Positions 19,827 to 31,025 of a DNA stretch of 64,000 nucleotides are shown piece by piece (the first letter of the stretch is position 1; each line of letters opens with the position of its first letter). The notes beneath the pieces are model-generated. The model ran no database searches, was not told where the DNA came from, and saw only the letters and a list, made by a program, of their open reading frames with translations. This DNA is from Pseudo-nitzschia pungens. Its lineage: Eukaryota > Bacillariophyta > Bacillariophyceae > Bacillariales > Bacillariaceae. Where the stretch lies: positions 1,550,001 through 1,614,000 of the forward strand of contig CM074768.1 in NCBI GenBank assembly GCA_037355855.1. Direction: 5' to 3'. The translations under genes and the position numbers were made by a program.

Positions 19827-22149
19827 ATGGTCAGTGTATACATTGATAACACCACCAAGGAGCATTTTGTGGTACTCTTTGCAGCAGAGTACTATGGCTA
19901 GGAGTTCTTTCTCCATGGTAGTATAATTCTTTTGGGCATCAGATAGTTTCTTGGACCAATATGCAATAGGCTTGCCATCTTGTATTATGGCAGCCCCGAG
20001 CTGGAGGTCTGAGGCATCAGTGTACAGTCCAAAGGTCTTGTTAAGATCTGGATAGGTGTTCAGCGCATCTGCTGCTATCATTGCTTTCATTTCCTGAAAG
20101 GCTTTATCTTGAGCTGGTCCCCAAGTGAAAGCTGAAGGAGCTTTTCTTTGTTTGGCTTTGATGGTAGCTGCTTGAGGAGCCTGCTTCTTGGGGGTTCCGG
20201 TGATATCAAATAGAGGAGCTAGGACATGAGATCTGCGAGGCCACATATCTCTGTAATATCCGACTGCTCCAAGGAAGGACTTGACCTGGGTCACAGTTCT
20301 TGGTTGGTCCATATGTAGGATGGCTTCAATCTTCTTTCACCATGGCTTAACTGCTGTGGGAGTCATCCAGTAGCCTAGGAAGTCAGTTTCTTGTACAGCC
20401 CAATCACACTTGAGTGGGTTGCATTTAAGTCCATTTTGGTTGAGCCGGTCCAGGATTTTGTCAATGGTCTTCATGTGGAGGTCAAAGGATCCATTGGTCC
20501 AGACGCCTATATCATCAATATAAACAGTGCAGTCGGTGTCTTGTAGAATATCTTCCATTAGTTGCTGAGCAACATCTGGAGAGACTTTAACTCCCATTGG
20601 TAGTCTTTGGTATTCATAGCAACCATAAGGGGTAACTATTGTACAAAGTTTCTTGCTTGCGTCATCCAGTTCAAAGCAGTAGTATTGCATGGACAAGTCA
20701 ATTTTGGTGAAGTGAGTGTACTTGCTCCTCTTGTTCATGATATCCTGTATCCGGGGAATTGGATAAGGACGTCTCTCAAGGAGTTCATTGAGTTCCCTGA
20801 AGTCTGATACCCATCGTACCCTGTTATCTTTCTTTGGTACTATGAAGGTTGGAAACGCCCATTTGGCCGGTCCAGTGCATCGTTTGAGTACTCCATCATT
20901 ACAAAGATTCTGGAGCTCCCTTTTGAATAGGTCTTCTCTTTTGTATGCAACTGGGTAAGGCTTTTTGTGGATGGGTTTGGATCCGGGCTTCAGTCTTAGA
21001 GAGATCTTCTTGCGAGGATACTTGCCAAGTTCTCCATTAAAGACGTTTGGATACTTGTTCAGTATTGCTTGGAATTGTTGCTGCTCTGCTGTGGACATGT
21101 GGCTCTGCTGTTGCGCGACTGTAGAAGGATCTGTTTCTTGGTAGGCTCTGTCTAGGATCACCTTGGACTTGTATGGATTGGCAAAGGAGAGGTCATCAGC
21201 AAAGAGTTCAGCGTCTTCTAGTTCTTCCATGAGCATGGTATGGTTGTCATGGTATAGGGAGGTGTCCTTCATGGGAATGGTTCGATCCATCCACTGAACT
21301 GCTCCTTCTTTGAATAGGAGATTGATCTTTGCTAGGTGGAGAAAGTCTCTGCCTAGTATCAGATCATATTTGCAGTTAGGGGAATGGAAGAGCCTTGCCT
21401 CTTGTCGATCGATGGTATAGTTGCCAAACTCTTGTAGCTTGAGGTTCTTCATGATGATGTATTCTGTAGTATCGAAGCTTCCATTTGCTGTTGTAGTTAG
21501 GACTCGATGCTTGCTTCGGATTGGTATGGTACCAAATGGTAGGGCTCGTTTGTTGATTAGCGTTCCGGAGGATCCACTATCTAGTAGTGCTAGTAGTGGT
21601 CTTGATTTTGTGGGGATGCCTTGTATGTACTGTACTGTAGTTAGAAGAATAGGAGCCACGTTGCTCTTATTCGATGCCTGTTCTGCTGAATTTCCAGCAG
21701 TCGACAGCAGCTTTAAATAATTTTGCTCCAGCGCACCTCCTTTGGTGTAGTCTTTGGAGTTTTTGGTATTGCAATAGAGATTTTTTGCTGTACCTGTGGA
21801 CCAATTTCTTGCCAGGGACAAGAGTGGTCTATTTATTGCTGCTGTACTATCTTTTGCGTCGGTTGTACCCTTGGATCGATTCGGTTGTGTTTGATTCATT
21901 CGTTTTCGGATTAGGATCCATGTTCGTATCGTTTGTTCCGGAGAATCGAACTGTTTTTGTTGCTGTGTTCGCAGGCTTTGCTGAGCTTTCAACAGGACTC
22001 CATCCTGTAGGTTCCTTCCCCTCTTTATCTGGGAGATCTCCTCCATGCGTCATCCCAGACAGCAGGGCTGTGCTGGCATCCAGTTCCTGGGGAGCTGGAG
22101 GCAAGGTGATTGCTGGTTTAGGTGAAGCCGGGGGCTTCTTTGGAGGCTT
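18939..22149 (-). pseudogene. pol: gypsy B pol, 5' part (linker, protease, RT, RNase H, start of integrase)
   Basis: On the minus strand after the gag TGA: a linker with PPAPQELDASTALLSG; aspartic protease (LLALLDSGSSGTLINKRA); RT with FTKIDLSMQYYCFEL (motif A) and CTVYIDDIGVW (motif C, canonical YxDD); RNase H with YTDASDLQLGAAI, MEKELLAIV, YTDHKNL and NVLADAFSRLP; then the start of integrase. A TGA at 20337-20339 replaces the AGA arginine codon found in gypsy C (VKPW-R), cutting pol just after RT. The LINE then splits RNase H/integrase. A frameshift also lies between 21914 and 22104. Confidence 0.88.
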
Positions 22150-23212
22150 GGTGACTCTGGAGACTCAGGGGAGCCACACAAGTTCCCCATCGATGCTCCT
22201 TTCTGTTCTTCCACCATGGTTGGCATGGTATTCTTCAATTGCCGCCTCGCGAGCTGCATTAATATGGGCTCGGAAGTTCTCGTTGCTTCCTGGTATCATA
22301 GAGCGCCTGAGTGTGAAGGTGGAAGGACTCTGTTTGGTTGTTACTGGAGCCTTTGTTGTGGTTCTTCGAGAATCTGTTCTTGGGACACTCAGACCAGTCA
22401 TGATTGTGACCGGGGATCCGGCAGGGATTGGACTTCTTCTTGTTTTGGTTTCCTTTGTGGTTGCTGGAATTGTGATTGCGCTTTCGGGAGTTGCTGTTGT
22501 TGTTCGAGCGCTTTTGCTGCTTGTTGTTGTTCTTGTTGCCTTTCTTGTTTGCTTGGCGCTCGTGACAGCTCATGTGGTCCACGATGTGTTGGACCGTGGT
22601 ATCTTCTTGGATTCCACTGTGGATTATGCCATAGCTCCCAATCCATGCAGAGGGAAAGGAATGGAGAAGGATTGTGAGTTTCTCCACTCTGGAAAGGGGC
22701 GCGCTGCTCCCTTCTAGTTTTTGCGTGTATTTCATGAGGAGAAGAATGCGGTCTGCGTGCTCCTTGCATGTGACTGATGGTGTCTTTCGACAGTCATGTC
22801 CTCGGAGATAGGTGTGCATGATGTCCCTGGCATCCTTGGCATTGCAGTAGAGTTGGGTGAAGTCAATGAAGGCTTGCTCGTATCCTCCGACATCTTCTTG
22901 AGAGTATTGGTATTCTTCGGGGTCCAGTGGGTCCTTGATCATGTCATTCCACTTGCTCTGGGCGTCCGTGGTGAGGCAGCGCCCGAAGTGGGTTAGATAG
23001 ATATCGACTGGGAGTCGAAGGTACTTGGCACCATTTCTGAAAGACTCTTCTACAAAGAGCAGTTCTTCAAGGCCTCCTGTTTCTGTGAACAGGGGGACTT
23101 TCATGCTGTCGGTCCGATCCTCATCGACGTTGTACAGGGTGAAAAGCTTTGGCTTGGTTCGATCGAAAGAGCTCTTGTAGGCAATGGGGGGATCTCTGTA
23201 GATGCCTGCCAT
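22150..23212 (-). pseudogene. gag: gypsy B gag, frameshifted near its 3' end
   Basis: Starts MAGIYRDPPIAY at 23212, as in gypsy C. The capsid-like region and the basic SRKRNHNSSNHKGN tract are followed by the zinc-knuckle-like CRIPGHNHDWSEC. Near 22300 the frame shifts (HTQALYDTRKQ instead of HTQALMIPGSNE), so the last about 45 residues (AAREAAIEEYHANHGG ... ELVWLP) lie in the adjacent frame and end at the same TGA as in gypsy C. Confidence 0.85.
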
Positions 23213-23329
23213 GGTTGAGTCGATTGTTTTGCTGGAGATGAAGGTGCCTCTGTTGTTGAGGCTGTGGGTATTTTCGTGTTGATAAGAGTTCAGTACTGAA
23301 TTCTACTACTGTTCCTACGTAAAAGCGGA

Positions 23330-23341
23330 CAGTAATTACTG
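23330..23341 (-). other. LTR-adjacent palindrome at the primer-binding-site position, gypsy B
   Basis: CAGTAATTACTG directly inside the 5' LTR, identical to gypsies A and C. Confidence 0.6.
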
Positions 23342-24224
23342 TGTAACACTCTAAGGTAGAAAATTGGAGTAGTGTTGAATAATTGTGTGTTATTTCACTT
23401 TACGAGATGGGATTAAAATTAAAGAGAGAAAATAATGAGCAATGAGGTCATCGCGACCTCTTCATATAATCTACATCCCTGTATATAACATATATTCAGT
23501 ATGTAACCTTAATCGTACGATCGCTCTCTTTTGCATGCCTGTTCATACATACCGAATATCCATACATGGATATCTTGTATATATACATATACCGATTGAG
23601 TCCCATGTGGGATTCGGTTAATTATTACTACCTCTGTTCCGAAATAACTGACCACCTAGCACATGCAAGCTTGTGTATCGATCAATTTTCAACCAATTCA
23701 AATCGTTCTTTTTGGGTTAAACTCTCCTCAACTAAGTCCTTATGCCTGGTTAGACACTGATAGGCTCGCGCTATTGGTCTATTTTTCATTAGGACTTGAA
23801 AAGGGCCCGTTTTGCCCTTCAAATGTGATTTTACCGGTTGAAAGGGTTCCACCTGGCATTTGAACCTCGGGGAAGGTTCTTTTGAAAGCTAAGACACTGA
23901 ATTTTTGTCCAGGTATAGGTGATAGAAACAGGAAGAGAGTTCTCGTCTTCCGTTTTATCGTTCAAAGATAGCCTATTTTTCGTCGATTAATTAATTAAAA
24001 TTAGCGTGATAACACTAGTTATTTTGGTTTGTTTGTTTGTTTTAAGTGAGTTTTTTGAACGATGCGCACCTATTTTAATTCTGTAGTACAACTTGGTACA
24101 TTTTCTACTTAGTTGTACGGTAAACGTTCAGTTATTAGGAACGCACACATATGGGTCATAGTTCAATTATTTCGGAACAGAGGTAGTAATTCGTAACACT
24201 ACTAGCCTACGCTAGCATGTTACA
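23342..24224 (-). repeat. gypsy B 5' LTR, interrupted by a MITE
   Basis: The LTR halves 23342-23627 and 24189-24224 match 5899-6220 once the MITE and one TA are removed. It ends GCATGTTACA. Confidence 0.9.
23628..24186. mobile_element. MITE with Tc1/mariner-type ends, TA target duplication (copy 1)
   Basis: A 559-bp element with inverted ends CTACCTCTGTTCCGAAATAA / TTATTTCGGAACAGAGGTAG, flanked by TA at 23626-23627 and 24187-24188. The empty site is visible in the other gypsy B LTR. It has no coding potential. The interior is homologous, in inverted orientation, to 29395-30037. TA duplication and CTAC(C)TC-like ends fit a nonautonomous Tc1/mariner (Stowaway-like) element. Confidence 0.9.
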
Positions 24225-25519
24225 ACTCATACTTCTTCCTCCCCTATCCCGCTCTTCTCCACCAGATATGCACTCAGCACGCGCGCTTGGCGTCCTGGAC
24301 TGTTTTCCTCCCAAGTCCCGAGCTTGTCTCTCTCCTGGCTTCGACGCTGTCCTCCGACTACGCAACGGCTCCCCCCACAACCCTAAAGAAGCCCGGACTG
24401 TTCTTACCCGCCGCCTCCATTTCCTCTGGTAGTGCACCCACCTCGGTATCTTCCCAGCACTGTTTCCTGTGATCGACTCCCGTATTACCACCGAAGCTCT
24501 CAACCTCCTCCTCGCTAACTACGCTCGCCATCTCCTCACTGGCCACAGCCTCCTTTGCAAGAGCATCAAAGCCGACACCGCCGGCAAATACCTCCTGGCT
24601 GCCAGTACCCTTTTAGCCCATTTCGACCCCGTCCCCGACCGGGATGCCCGCAAAGAGTCCCCGCTCCGCACCGGCTTGTGCCCGGATATCACCGCCGTTC
24701 TCCGCAAGGCCCGCCGTTATGAGTCGGTCCCAGACCGCAAGGAACCAGTCACCATAGCCATGCAGCAACACCTCCTCACTACCTTGGCGTCCCAGCCCCC
24801 GGATTCCCTCCCCGCCACACTTGCCGACTGGCTCACCGTCGGCCTCGCCGCCGGCTTCCGCAAGAGTGAGTGGTGCCAGACCCACAGCCACCGGTGCCTC
24901 GGCACGTTTGCTCGCAGCCCCTCTGGTGACTGTGTCACCCTCATCCCCGCTGACATCACCCTGTTCGACCGCCTTGGGAGCCTCCTCCCCCATCCTTCCG
25001 GCATCGCCTCCCCCAGCTCCGTGATGCGCGTCTGCGTCCGGTGGCAATGGCAAAAGAATGGCGAAACGTAATGCTGTGAAGGGATTTTCTCGCAACTCTA
25101 CCGCTTCCCTCGATTTGGTCGCGGCGAGGTTGCGCATCCTGGCCCGCTACTACCGCCTCTTTCCTACATGGGCCCCCCACCCCGGCCCCGTGGCTGGGCC
25201 CCTTGCAGTCTACAGCCCCTGCTCCAAGGTGGCCGTCTACGTTGTCGACTCCGACGTCGAGACCACCCTCCGTTCCCTTGCCCGCGTCGTATACGGCGTT
25301 ACTTCCCCGTCCGCCCTCAAAAAATTCACATGCCATTCTATCCGTGTTGGCGCGTGCTGCATTCTCCAGGCCGCTGGCGCTTCTCCCGAATTTATCAAAA
25401 AACAGCTCCGGTGGAACAGCGATTCGTGGCAAATTTACACCCGCGACCTCCACATCCTCTCTCACCAGCATAATGCCATCCTCATGGCTGGCACCGCCCG
25501 CCCCCCCGACCGCTGGTAA
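24225..25519 (+). pseudogene. DIRS-like tyrosine recombinase, frameshifted
   Basis: The integration enzyme of the DIRS-like element, which would cut and rejoin DNA through a covalent phosphotyrosine. Frame 1 (24469-25071) carries the N-terminal helices and box I, AAGFRKSEW, with the first catalytic arginine. The frame is lost near 25060, inside a RWQWQKNG segment. Another frame (25058-25519) carries the C-terminal half: HSIRVG (the HxxR pair) at about 25333, LRWNSDSW, and the nucleophile in QIYTRD at about 25430-25440. All catalytic residues are therefore present but lie in two frames. The first about 240 bases after gypsy B have no clean frame and probably hold the decayed link between RNase H and recombinase. 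Confidence 0.72.
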
Positions 25520-25845
25520 ATTCTCACAGTTTTCCTCCACATCCTGTGTCTATTCCCCTCCCCACGATGCCTCCTCTCCACGATCGCCTCCCATACACAA
25601 CCCTTACTAAATTGTCCAGTTACAACACTGTTTTATTTTACGATCTGGTTTCAGTTTTATTATGGTTTTCCACCTGTTTTCCTCCTCCTCTCCCTACCCC
25701 TGACCATGGTTTCGCCCCGGTCCCCTTTCCCGTGCTTGCCCACGGGCTGGGTCCTCTTGTCCCTTCTCCCCGCTGTTCTTCGCATAATCCCCACCCTTGC
25801 CTTCTCCCCAGTGCCACCTAGCTTTTGTTGCCAGCTCCCACTATG

Positions 25846-27229
25846 CTTACCACTGAGTTCCTTGCGAAGGCCCGGCGGCTCCTTGCCACCATGACACGGG
25901 CCATCGCCTACATTCCTGATAACCCAAGCCCCACGGGCGTCTACTCCTGCTACGGCCGTTATGAAACCTCCTTTCTTGCGGCCGTCCCCTCTGCCCCGTT
26001 TGGCCATCCCTTTGACCTCCCGGCTGACCTCCCGCCTTTCTTCGCTCCTTCTCTCAAGGACTTCGAGGATTTCACCAACCTCTACGCCCAGTTCTTTGCC
26101 GCTTGCACCACCGCCGACTGGCTCGACGCTTCCACCCACGCCAAAAACCTCGCCTTCCTCCTCCCTTATCAGGGCATCCCGGCTGACCCTCCCGTGTCCC
26201 CTCAGGTCGCCGTCGGCGGCGGCTCGCCCACGTCTGCCCGAACCCACTCCCGAACCTCTTCGCTTTCCGCCCGTTCCTCCGACTCCGACTCTTCTCTCCC
26301 TCCTGAGGTTGTGGGTATCCTCCCCACCCTCAGCTCGGCTCGGGCTGCCGCTTTTCGCCTCGCTTTTGGGGAGGCGGCCCCGATCCCCCAAACCATGCTC
26401 CGCCCGTGCCTGCTGCCAACCCGTTGATCATCACCCTCCTCCAGAGCCCCCTCCCCAACCCACCTGTCGACAAGAAGATCCTGAAGGCTCTTCCGCTCAC
26501 CGCTGCACAGCGACACCTGTTCTGCTATCCAGACAACCAGCTCGACACTCCAAATGGCCCCCGCCCATGGCTTGCCAAGTTGCAAACTCTGTACGCCAAC
26601 CCCGCAGGCGCGGCCGTTGCCTCTGCCTTGGCACCTTTCGACATGGCCCATCCTTACTGCACCTATTACCAAACCATTGTCACCAACTTCCTGCCTTGGC
26701 GTCCATTACGCCGAGCCTGTTCCGGCGCCCACCAATGCCGCCCTCGCTCGTCTCCTAGCCCGAGTTGCCGAGGCCCAAGATTCTCTCACCGTCCCCCCTT
26801 CGGCCAGCCCCGTCCCTGACGCGACCCTGGTTGCTACTCTCAATGCTTTCGGCCTTGAGTTCTCCTCCTCCGACGTGGTCACCCCTTTGGGCACCTCCGC
26901 TCGCCCCTACCTCCTGTGCCTCCACGTCCCCACCCTCATCAACTACCACGGGCACTACGTCTTCGGTGTTGTCATCCCTAATGGCCGCCTCCTTTTCCCT
27001 TGCTCCATGCGGGGCAAGGTCTTGTGCCAATTTACCATGGCAACCACCAAAGATAGCTTCATGGAGAACGTTGCCACCGCCTACGGCGCTCCTCGCAACA
27101 CGCTTGCCCCAGCCACAAGCTACCCCTTTGTTTTCCCTCCCAATCGCGCTTCCTCCGCCGCCCTTCCACTGGCCCCCGCCGTGGGCCCACTTGCTCCGGC
27201 TCCCTCTGACGCTTCTGTCCGCTTTGGAT
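25846..27229 (+). pseudogene. unrecognised ORF downstream of the DIRS-like recombinase, two frameshifts
   Basis: A protein of roughly 460 residues is spread over three frames: 25846-26400, about 26406-26700 and about 26704-27229. It has the same C-rich base use as the RT and recombinase, so I assign it to the same element or to a truncated neighbour copy. Visible text includes an N-terminal helical region (AKARRLLATMTRAIAYIP), a Ser-rich linker (SARTHSRTSSLSARSS) and a C-terminal domain with LINYHGHYVFGVVIPNGRLLF. I recognise no catalytic motif. In known DIRS elements Gag lies upstream of RT, so a Gag-like ORF here would be either an extra ORF or the start of a second, truncated copy. The end is fused to gypsy fragment E. 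Confidence 0.45.
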
Positions 27230-28692
27230 TTTAGTTCCAACGTTTTGTTTGCAACAGGGCTCATCTCTGTAGGTTCCTTCCCCTCTTTTCTTGGGAGTTC
27301 TCCTCCATGCATCTTCCCAGTCAGCAGGGCTGAGCTGGCATTCAGTTCCAGGGGAGCTGGAGGCACGGTGCTGGATACTGTGATCCTTTTGTTGTTGTTT
27401 GTTTGGCTATGGGTGCCAAGTGAGGCTGCCGTCAGGGTTTCTTGCAACGCGTCCTCCATGTTGCATGCAATAGGATTCAATTGCTTGCTGTTCGTGGGCT
27501 TGGAGCGATTCTGAAGCAGTGCTTCCAGTTTCATTGCTAGGAGTCGTAGCAGTGCTGTTGTTGCTGCTATTGCTTCTTTTGGAATATCTGTTCTTTGGGC
27601 ATTCGGACCAATCGTGGTCATGTCCTGGAATTCTGCAGGGATTGTTGTATTTCCTTTTGCCATTGGATGGCTCTTGCTCTTGCTCTTCTTCGGATTCAGC
27701 GTCGCTGTCACTGTCACTGTCGCGGTCGGAATTAGAGCTGTTGCTGTCGATGCTGTCAGCGTCTGAATCAGAGCTGTTGTTATTGCTGTCAGCGTCCGAA
27801 TCAGAATTGTCGACCGAATCAGAGTTCGTCACTTTTCGTTTCGTTTGACGTTCTAAGCAGCTCATATGGTCGACGATGAATTGGATAGTTGTATCTTCTT
27901 GTATTCCTTGGTGGATTAGACCATAACTGTTGATCCATTTGCTTGGGAAGCTGTGTAGTAGGATGGTCATTGCTTCGATTGGTGACAAGTTGGCGCCGTG
28001 GCCTTGGAGTCTTTTAGTGTACTTGAAGAGGATTTGCATCTGGTCTGCGTGATCTTTGCATGAGACGTTGCTTGGTTTCTTGCAGTCGGAGCTGCGAAGA
28101 TAAGTGTGCATGATATCTTTTGCATCTGTTGCATTGCAGAAATTGCTTGATAAAGTCAATTATTGCTTGTTCATATCCTTCGACGCTGTCTTCATATTGG
28201 TATTCGTCGGCTTCTAATGGATCTTGTAGCATGTGTATCCATTTGCTTTGGGCGTCTGTATTTAGGCATCTGGTGAAGTGTCCTAAATAATTGCTTGCTG
28301 GAAGAGATAGATTCTTTGCTGCGTTTCGAAAGGCTTCCTCAACAAAAGAGCAATTCTTCTAGACCTCCTTTGTCGGTGAATAGAGGGATCTTCATGCTGT
28401 CTTGGTGTCCATTGGCATCTGTAATGGAGAGCTTGGTTCTTTTGGGCTTGCTCCTGTTGAAGGAAGGAATGTAATTGATTGGAGGATCTCTGTATAGTCC
28501 TGCCATGGTTGATTTGATTCAGAGCGTTCGATCGTATCGATCGATCGGAGATTTGAATTGCTTGTAGAGCGTTCGATCGATTCGTATTGGCGTTTCGATT
28601 GTAGGATTTTGCTTGTCAGGGTATCGTTGCTGTATCCCTGTTGTTTAGGATAAAAGATGTTTTGGATTCAGTACTGAGTTCCTGTCTGTCTT
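27230..28692 (-). mobile_element. gypsy fragment E (gypsy A type), internal region only
   Basis: No LTRs. It holds a gag pseudogene and the beginning of the gag-pol linker, collinear with gypsy A 2250-3765. The left junction with the DIRS-like piece falls in a stretch (CTTTGGATTTTAGTTC) also present in gypsy A 2245-2262, so the exact join is uncertain. At the right, homology stops at about 28692 (CTGTCTGTCTTC), just before the palindrome and LTR would follow. Confidence 0.75.
27407..28506 (-). pseudogene. gag: gag of gypsy fragment E, frameshifted
   Basis: Begins MAGLYRDPPINY at 28506, is frameshifted near 28345 and again near 28150, and then reads through from about 28159 to a TAG at 27407. 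The C-terminal half keeps IMHTYLR, HSFPSKWINSYGLIHQGIQ, the acidic Ser/Asp/Asn tract and CRIPGHDHDWSEC. It is closest to the gypsy A Gag. The frame beyond the stop encodes the PPAPLELNASSALLTG linker, but in another frame, unlike gypsies B and C. Confidence 0.8.
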
Positions 28693-29394
28693 CGCGCCCT
28701 GCGCTCTTAAGCCCCATTAGACAACCATCCCACCCTATTTTTCTTTTTTCTTTTTCTTTTTTCCGGCTGTACTCGTCCACTTCGAGAGTGGCGGTGGCTC
28801 AATTTCCATTCGCGCTTCACCCCTCTCTGAGCGGGTTCACGAACTCTCCTCTCCACCCGTTGTGGCAAGGACTCTCTGTGCACTGTACTAACCCTACATA
28901 CCCCTACTACATAGGGTTCCCTTCCGATTAAGGTTCGGGTTAGTGACTAGATAGCTACCGCGCGCACACGCGCGTACGCTACACCACACATTCGCCTAAA
29001 GCTTCGTCAATCCGCCATCACTACAGAGTAGACATAGTGTATACGGCGTATGACCTAGTGTAGACAAATGTGAGCACAGAGTACGAGTACGTGCACTCCG
29101 AAGTTGACGTACACCCGAGACGGCGCCGGGGTATCCCATAGGATACATTTATTCTGGAGCGGTCGGAAATAGAAAAACGCGCGCACCGCGCAAAAGGTTA
29201 AGTTTTTTCAAAATGATACATATGAACTTACCGTACATACTACATATATCAAGGTGTGATCTACGTAACTTTCATGAAAAAAATCCCACAATTCAAATTT
29301 AAAAAGCGGGAACCGGGAAACTCAATTTTTTTTTGTAATTAATTTCGTACGTAATAAAATTGCCTGCGTACGTAATTAATTGATTAATTACGTA
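28693..29394. other. unassigned region without a gene
   Basis: I see a pyrimidine run near 28738-28763 and a CG-rich alternating stretch near 28961-28985, but no open frame with protein-like composition and no match elsewhere in the window. Confidence 0.5.
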
Positions 29395-30037
29395 CTACCT
29401 CCGGTCCAAAATAATTGAACTATGACCGATATGTGTGTGGTCCAAATAACTGAACCTTTACCGTACAACTAAGTAGAAAATGTACCACGAAAATGAAAAC
29501 TTAATATTGACAATAATACGTAATTAAAAAATTTGATCAATCCGATTCAATTTTTTGCACAAAAAAAACTCGATGGAATGCGCGATCGAAAAAAACTGGC
29601 AAAAACTCCGTTTTTAGCATACGTTGGGTCCCTCCACCCCATACGGGCTATCGTTTAGCTGCGGCGGGGTTCTAAAACTGCAGATATGCGCATTTTTTTT
29701 TGGAAGTTAAGGTACAAGAACTCTCTTCCTGTTTCTATCACCTATACCTAGAGACAAAAATTCAGTGTCTCAGCCATCGAAAGAACCTTCCCCGAGGTTC
29801 AAATGCCAGGTGGAACCCTTTCAACCGGTGAAATCACATTTGCAGGGCGGGACAGTCCCTTTTCAAGTCCCAATGAAAGGTGGACCAATACCACTGATCT
29901 AACTAGTGTCTAACCAGGCATAAGGACGTAGTTGAGGAGAGTTCTACCCAAAAAGAACGAATTGAATTGGTTGAAAATTGATCCATAGTCAACCTTGTAC
30001 TGTATGTGCCAGGTGGTCATTTATTTCGGACCTACTA
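29395..30037. mobile_element. MITE, second copy, inverted relative to 23628-24186
   Basis: The left end CTACCTCCGGTCCAAAATAA and right-end TTATTTCGGACC are inverted relatives of the copy 1 ends. The interior carries the same blocks in reverse (AGGCATAAGGAC, TTGAAAATTGATC, AACCTTCCCCGAGGTTCAAATG). It is longer and more diverged than copy 1, and the right end is damaged (GGACCTACTAC), so the boundary is good only to a few bases. No coding potential. Confidence 0.75.
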
Positions 30038-30280
30038 CTTCTAATTGATTAATTACCCTAAATATTACGCACGATTGCAGTTAATTACGTACGATTGCAG
30101 TTAATTACGCACGAGTTCACAATAAAGCTCTCAAGTGGCATATATAATAATTAAATATGCCAACTAATAACTTAATAAAAATTTACCTAGCCTATCAATG
30201 TAGCGCTTAGGCTATTTCTTAAGCCAAGAAACTGGTTTACGTGCGGGGGCTGTCGGCGCCACTTTCAATGGCGCCTTTAC

Positions 30281-30309
30281 TGGTAAGGTAAGGTAAGGTA
30301 AGGTAGGGT
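30281..30309. repeat. AGGTA-type pentanucleotide repeat
   Basis: About five tandem copies of GGTAA ending in GGTAGGGTA, in the otherwise gene-free DNA between the MITE and the host-like gene. Confidence 0.7.
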
Positions 30310-30544
30310 ATAGCGTTACAGGTCTTTCAGTGCACTTCGCCCCTTCAAATGGCGCCAAAAGTCGCGCTAGAAGTCACTCTGCCGGAGCTGAGTACCGTAC
30401 GGTACGTACGAATAAATGGCTGTCAGCGCCACTCTATCAGAGCAAGCAGCAAGCAGATAGAGGTGCTGAGTGAATGATCCAATCAAAAATTCGATTTTCC
30501 AGTACAAATTGTATAGGGATTTATGTAGAAAAAAAAATTAATTC

Positions 30545-30655
30545 AGGGGGGACAGCAAGCAGCAGCAACGTGTCGATAATACAGGGGGGGACAGCAAGCA
30601 GCAGCAACGCGTCGATAATACAGGGGGGACAGCAAGCAGCAAGCAGCAACCAGGG
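30545..30655. repeat. about 38-bp minisatellite, roughly three copies
   Basis: The unit contains GGGGGGACAGCAAGCAGCAG followed by CAACG(T/C)GTCGATAATACA. Two full copies and one partial copy with a nested AGCAAGCAGC expansion. The open frame across it (30474-30692) merely translates the repeat. Confidence 0.8.
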
Positions 30656-31025
30656 GCGGATAACGAATATGTGGCTGTTAGCGGCACTTTAAAAGGCGGT
30701 CCTTTTCATCAAATTAAAGGAATTTTGAGGCTTTAATAAAAAGCTTAAGTGTCAAGTATTCAATACCGGGAACTAATGATAATTATTCTTGGTAATGTGA
30801 AAATTGTTCCTTAATTCCTTAATCACGTTGTACGAACTATGAGATACCATGAACGCAAAAAAAATAGCATTCTGGGTCTCTGGTGACACAATTTTTCGTA
30901 CCACAAAGCTCGTCTCTTGTGCCGGGTATTTCTAACACAACGGCATGAAGAGAGATTCGTTGCTGATGACATCACACATGCCTTTCAATCTATCGACACA
31001 ACTAAAACAGTGACTCTACGTAACA

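Larger units (their letters stand above)
5899..24224 (-). mobile_element. gypsy element B: decayed Ty3/gypsy, split by LINE copy 1
   Basis: The LTRs at 5899-6220 and 23342-24224 (the latter enlarged by a MITE) have TGTAACA...TGTTACA ends. Internal order on the minus strand: palindrome, gag (frameshifted), conserved TGA, protease, RT (nonsense codon at 20337-20339), RNase H, integrase. LINE copy 1 (7669-18938) sits in the RNase H/integrase region, and 888 bp of the gypsy are present on both sides of it. The left part also lacks about 212 bp of the integrase core that gypsy C keeps. The flanks read ACTCT (5893-5897, with one extra G before the LTR) and ACTCA (24225-24229), an imperfect target duplication consistent with insertion into the DIRS-like element. 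Confidence 0.88.
1..27229 (+). mobile_element. DIRS-like (RT + tyrosine recombinase) retroelement, split into three pieces by nested insertions
   Basis: Three GC-rich, C-rich-strand pieces (1-996, 4122-5898, 24225-27229) read in order as one element: RT N-terminal region, RT core, RNase H ending in the typical LADAVSR box, tyrosine recombinase with R...HxxR...Y residues, then an unrecognised ORF. The first junction is proven by the GTCCT target duplication of gypsy A. The second is supported by an imperfect ACTC(T/A) duplication around gypsy B. DIRS-group elements encode RT, RNase H and a tyrosine recombinase instead of a DDE integrase. Several frameshifts show it is dead. The left end lies outside the window. 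The right end is lost where gypsy fragment E is fused at about 27230. No terminal or split repeats were recognised, so the subgroup (DIRS, PAT, Ngaro) is not assigned. Confidence 0.72.

Noticed and set aside
25660..27717. Long minus-strand open frames (243 and 320 codons) opposite the downstream DIRS ORF
   Set aside because: Shadows of C-rich plus-strand coding DNA. The second joins real gypsy E linker text to antisense DIRS sequence across a fusion point.
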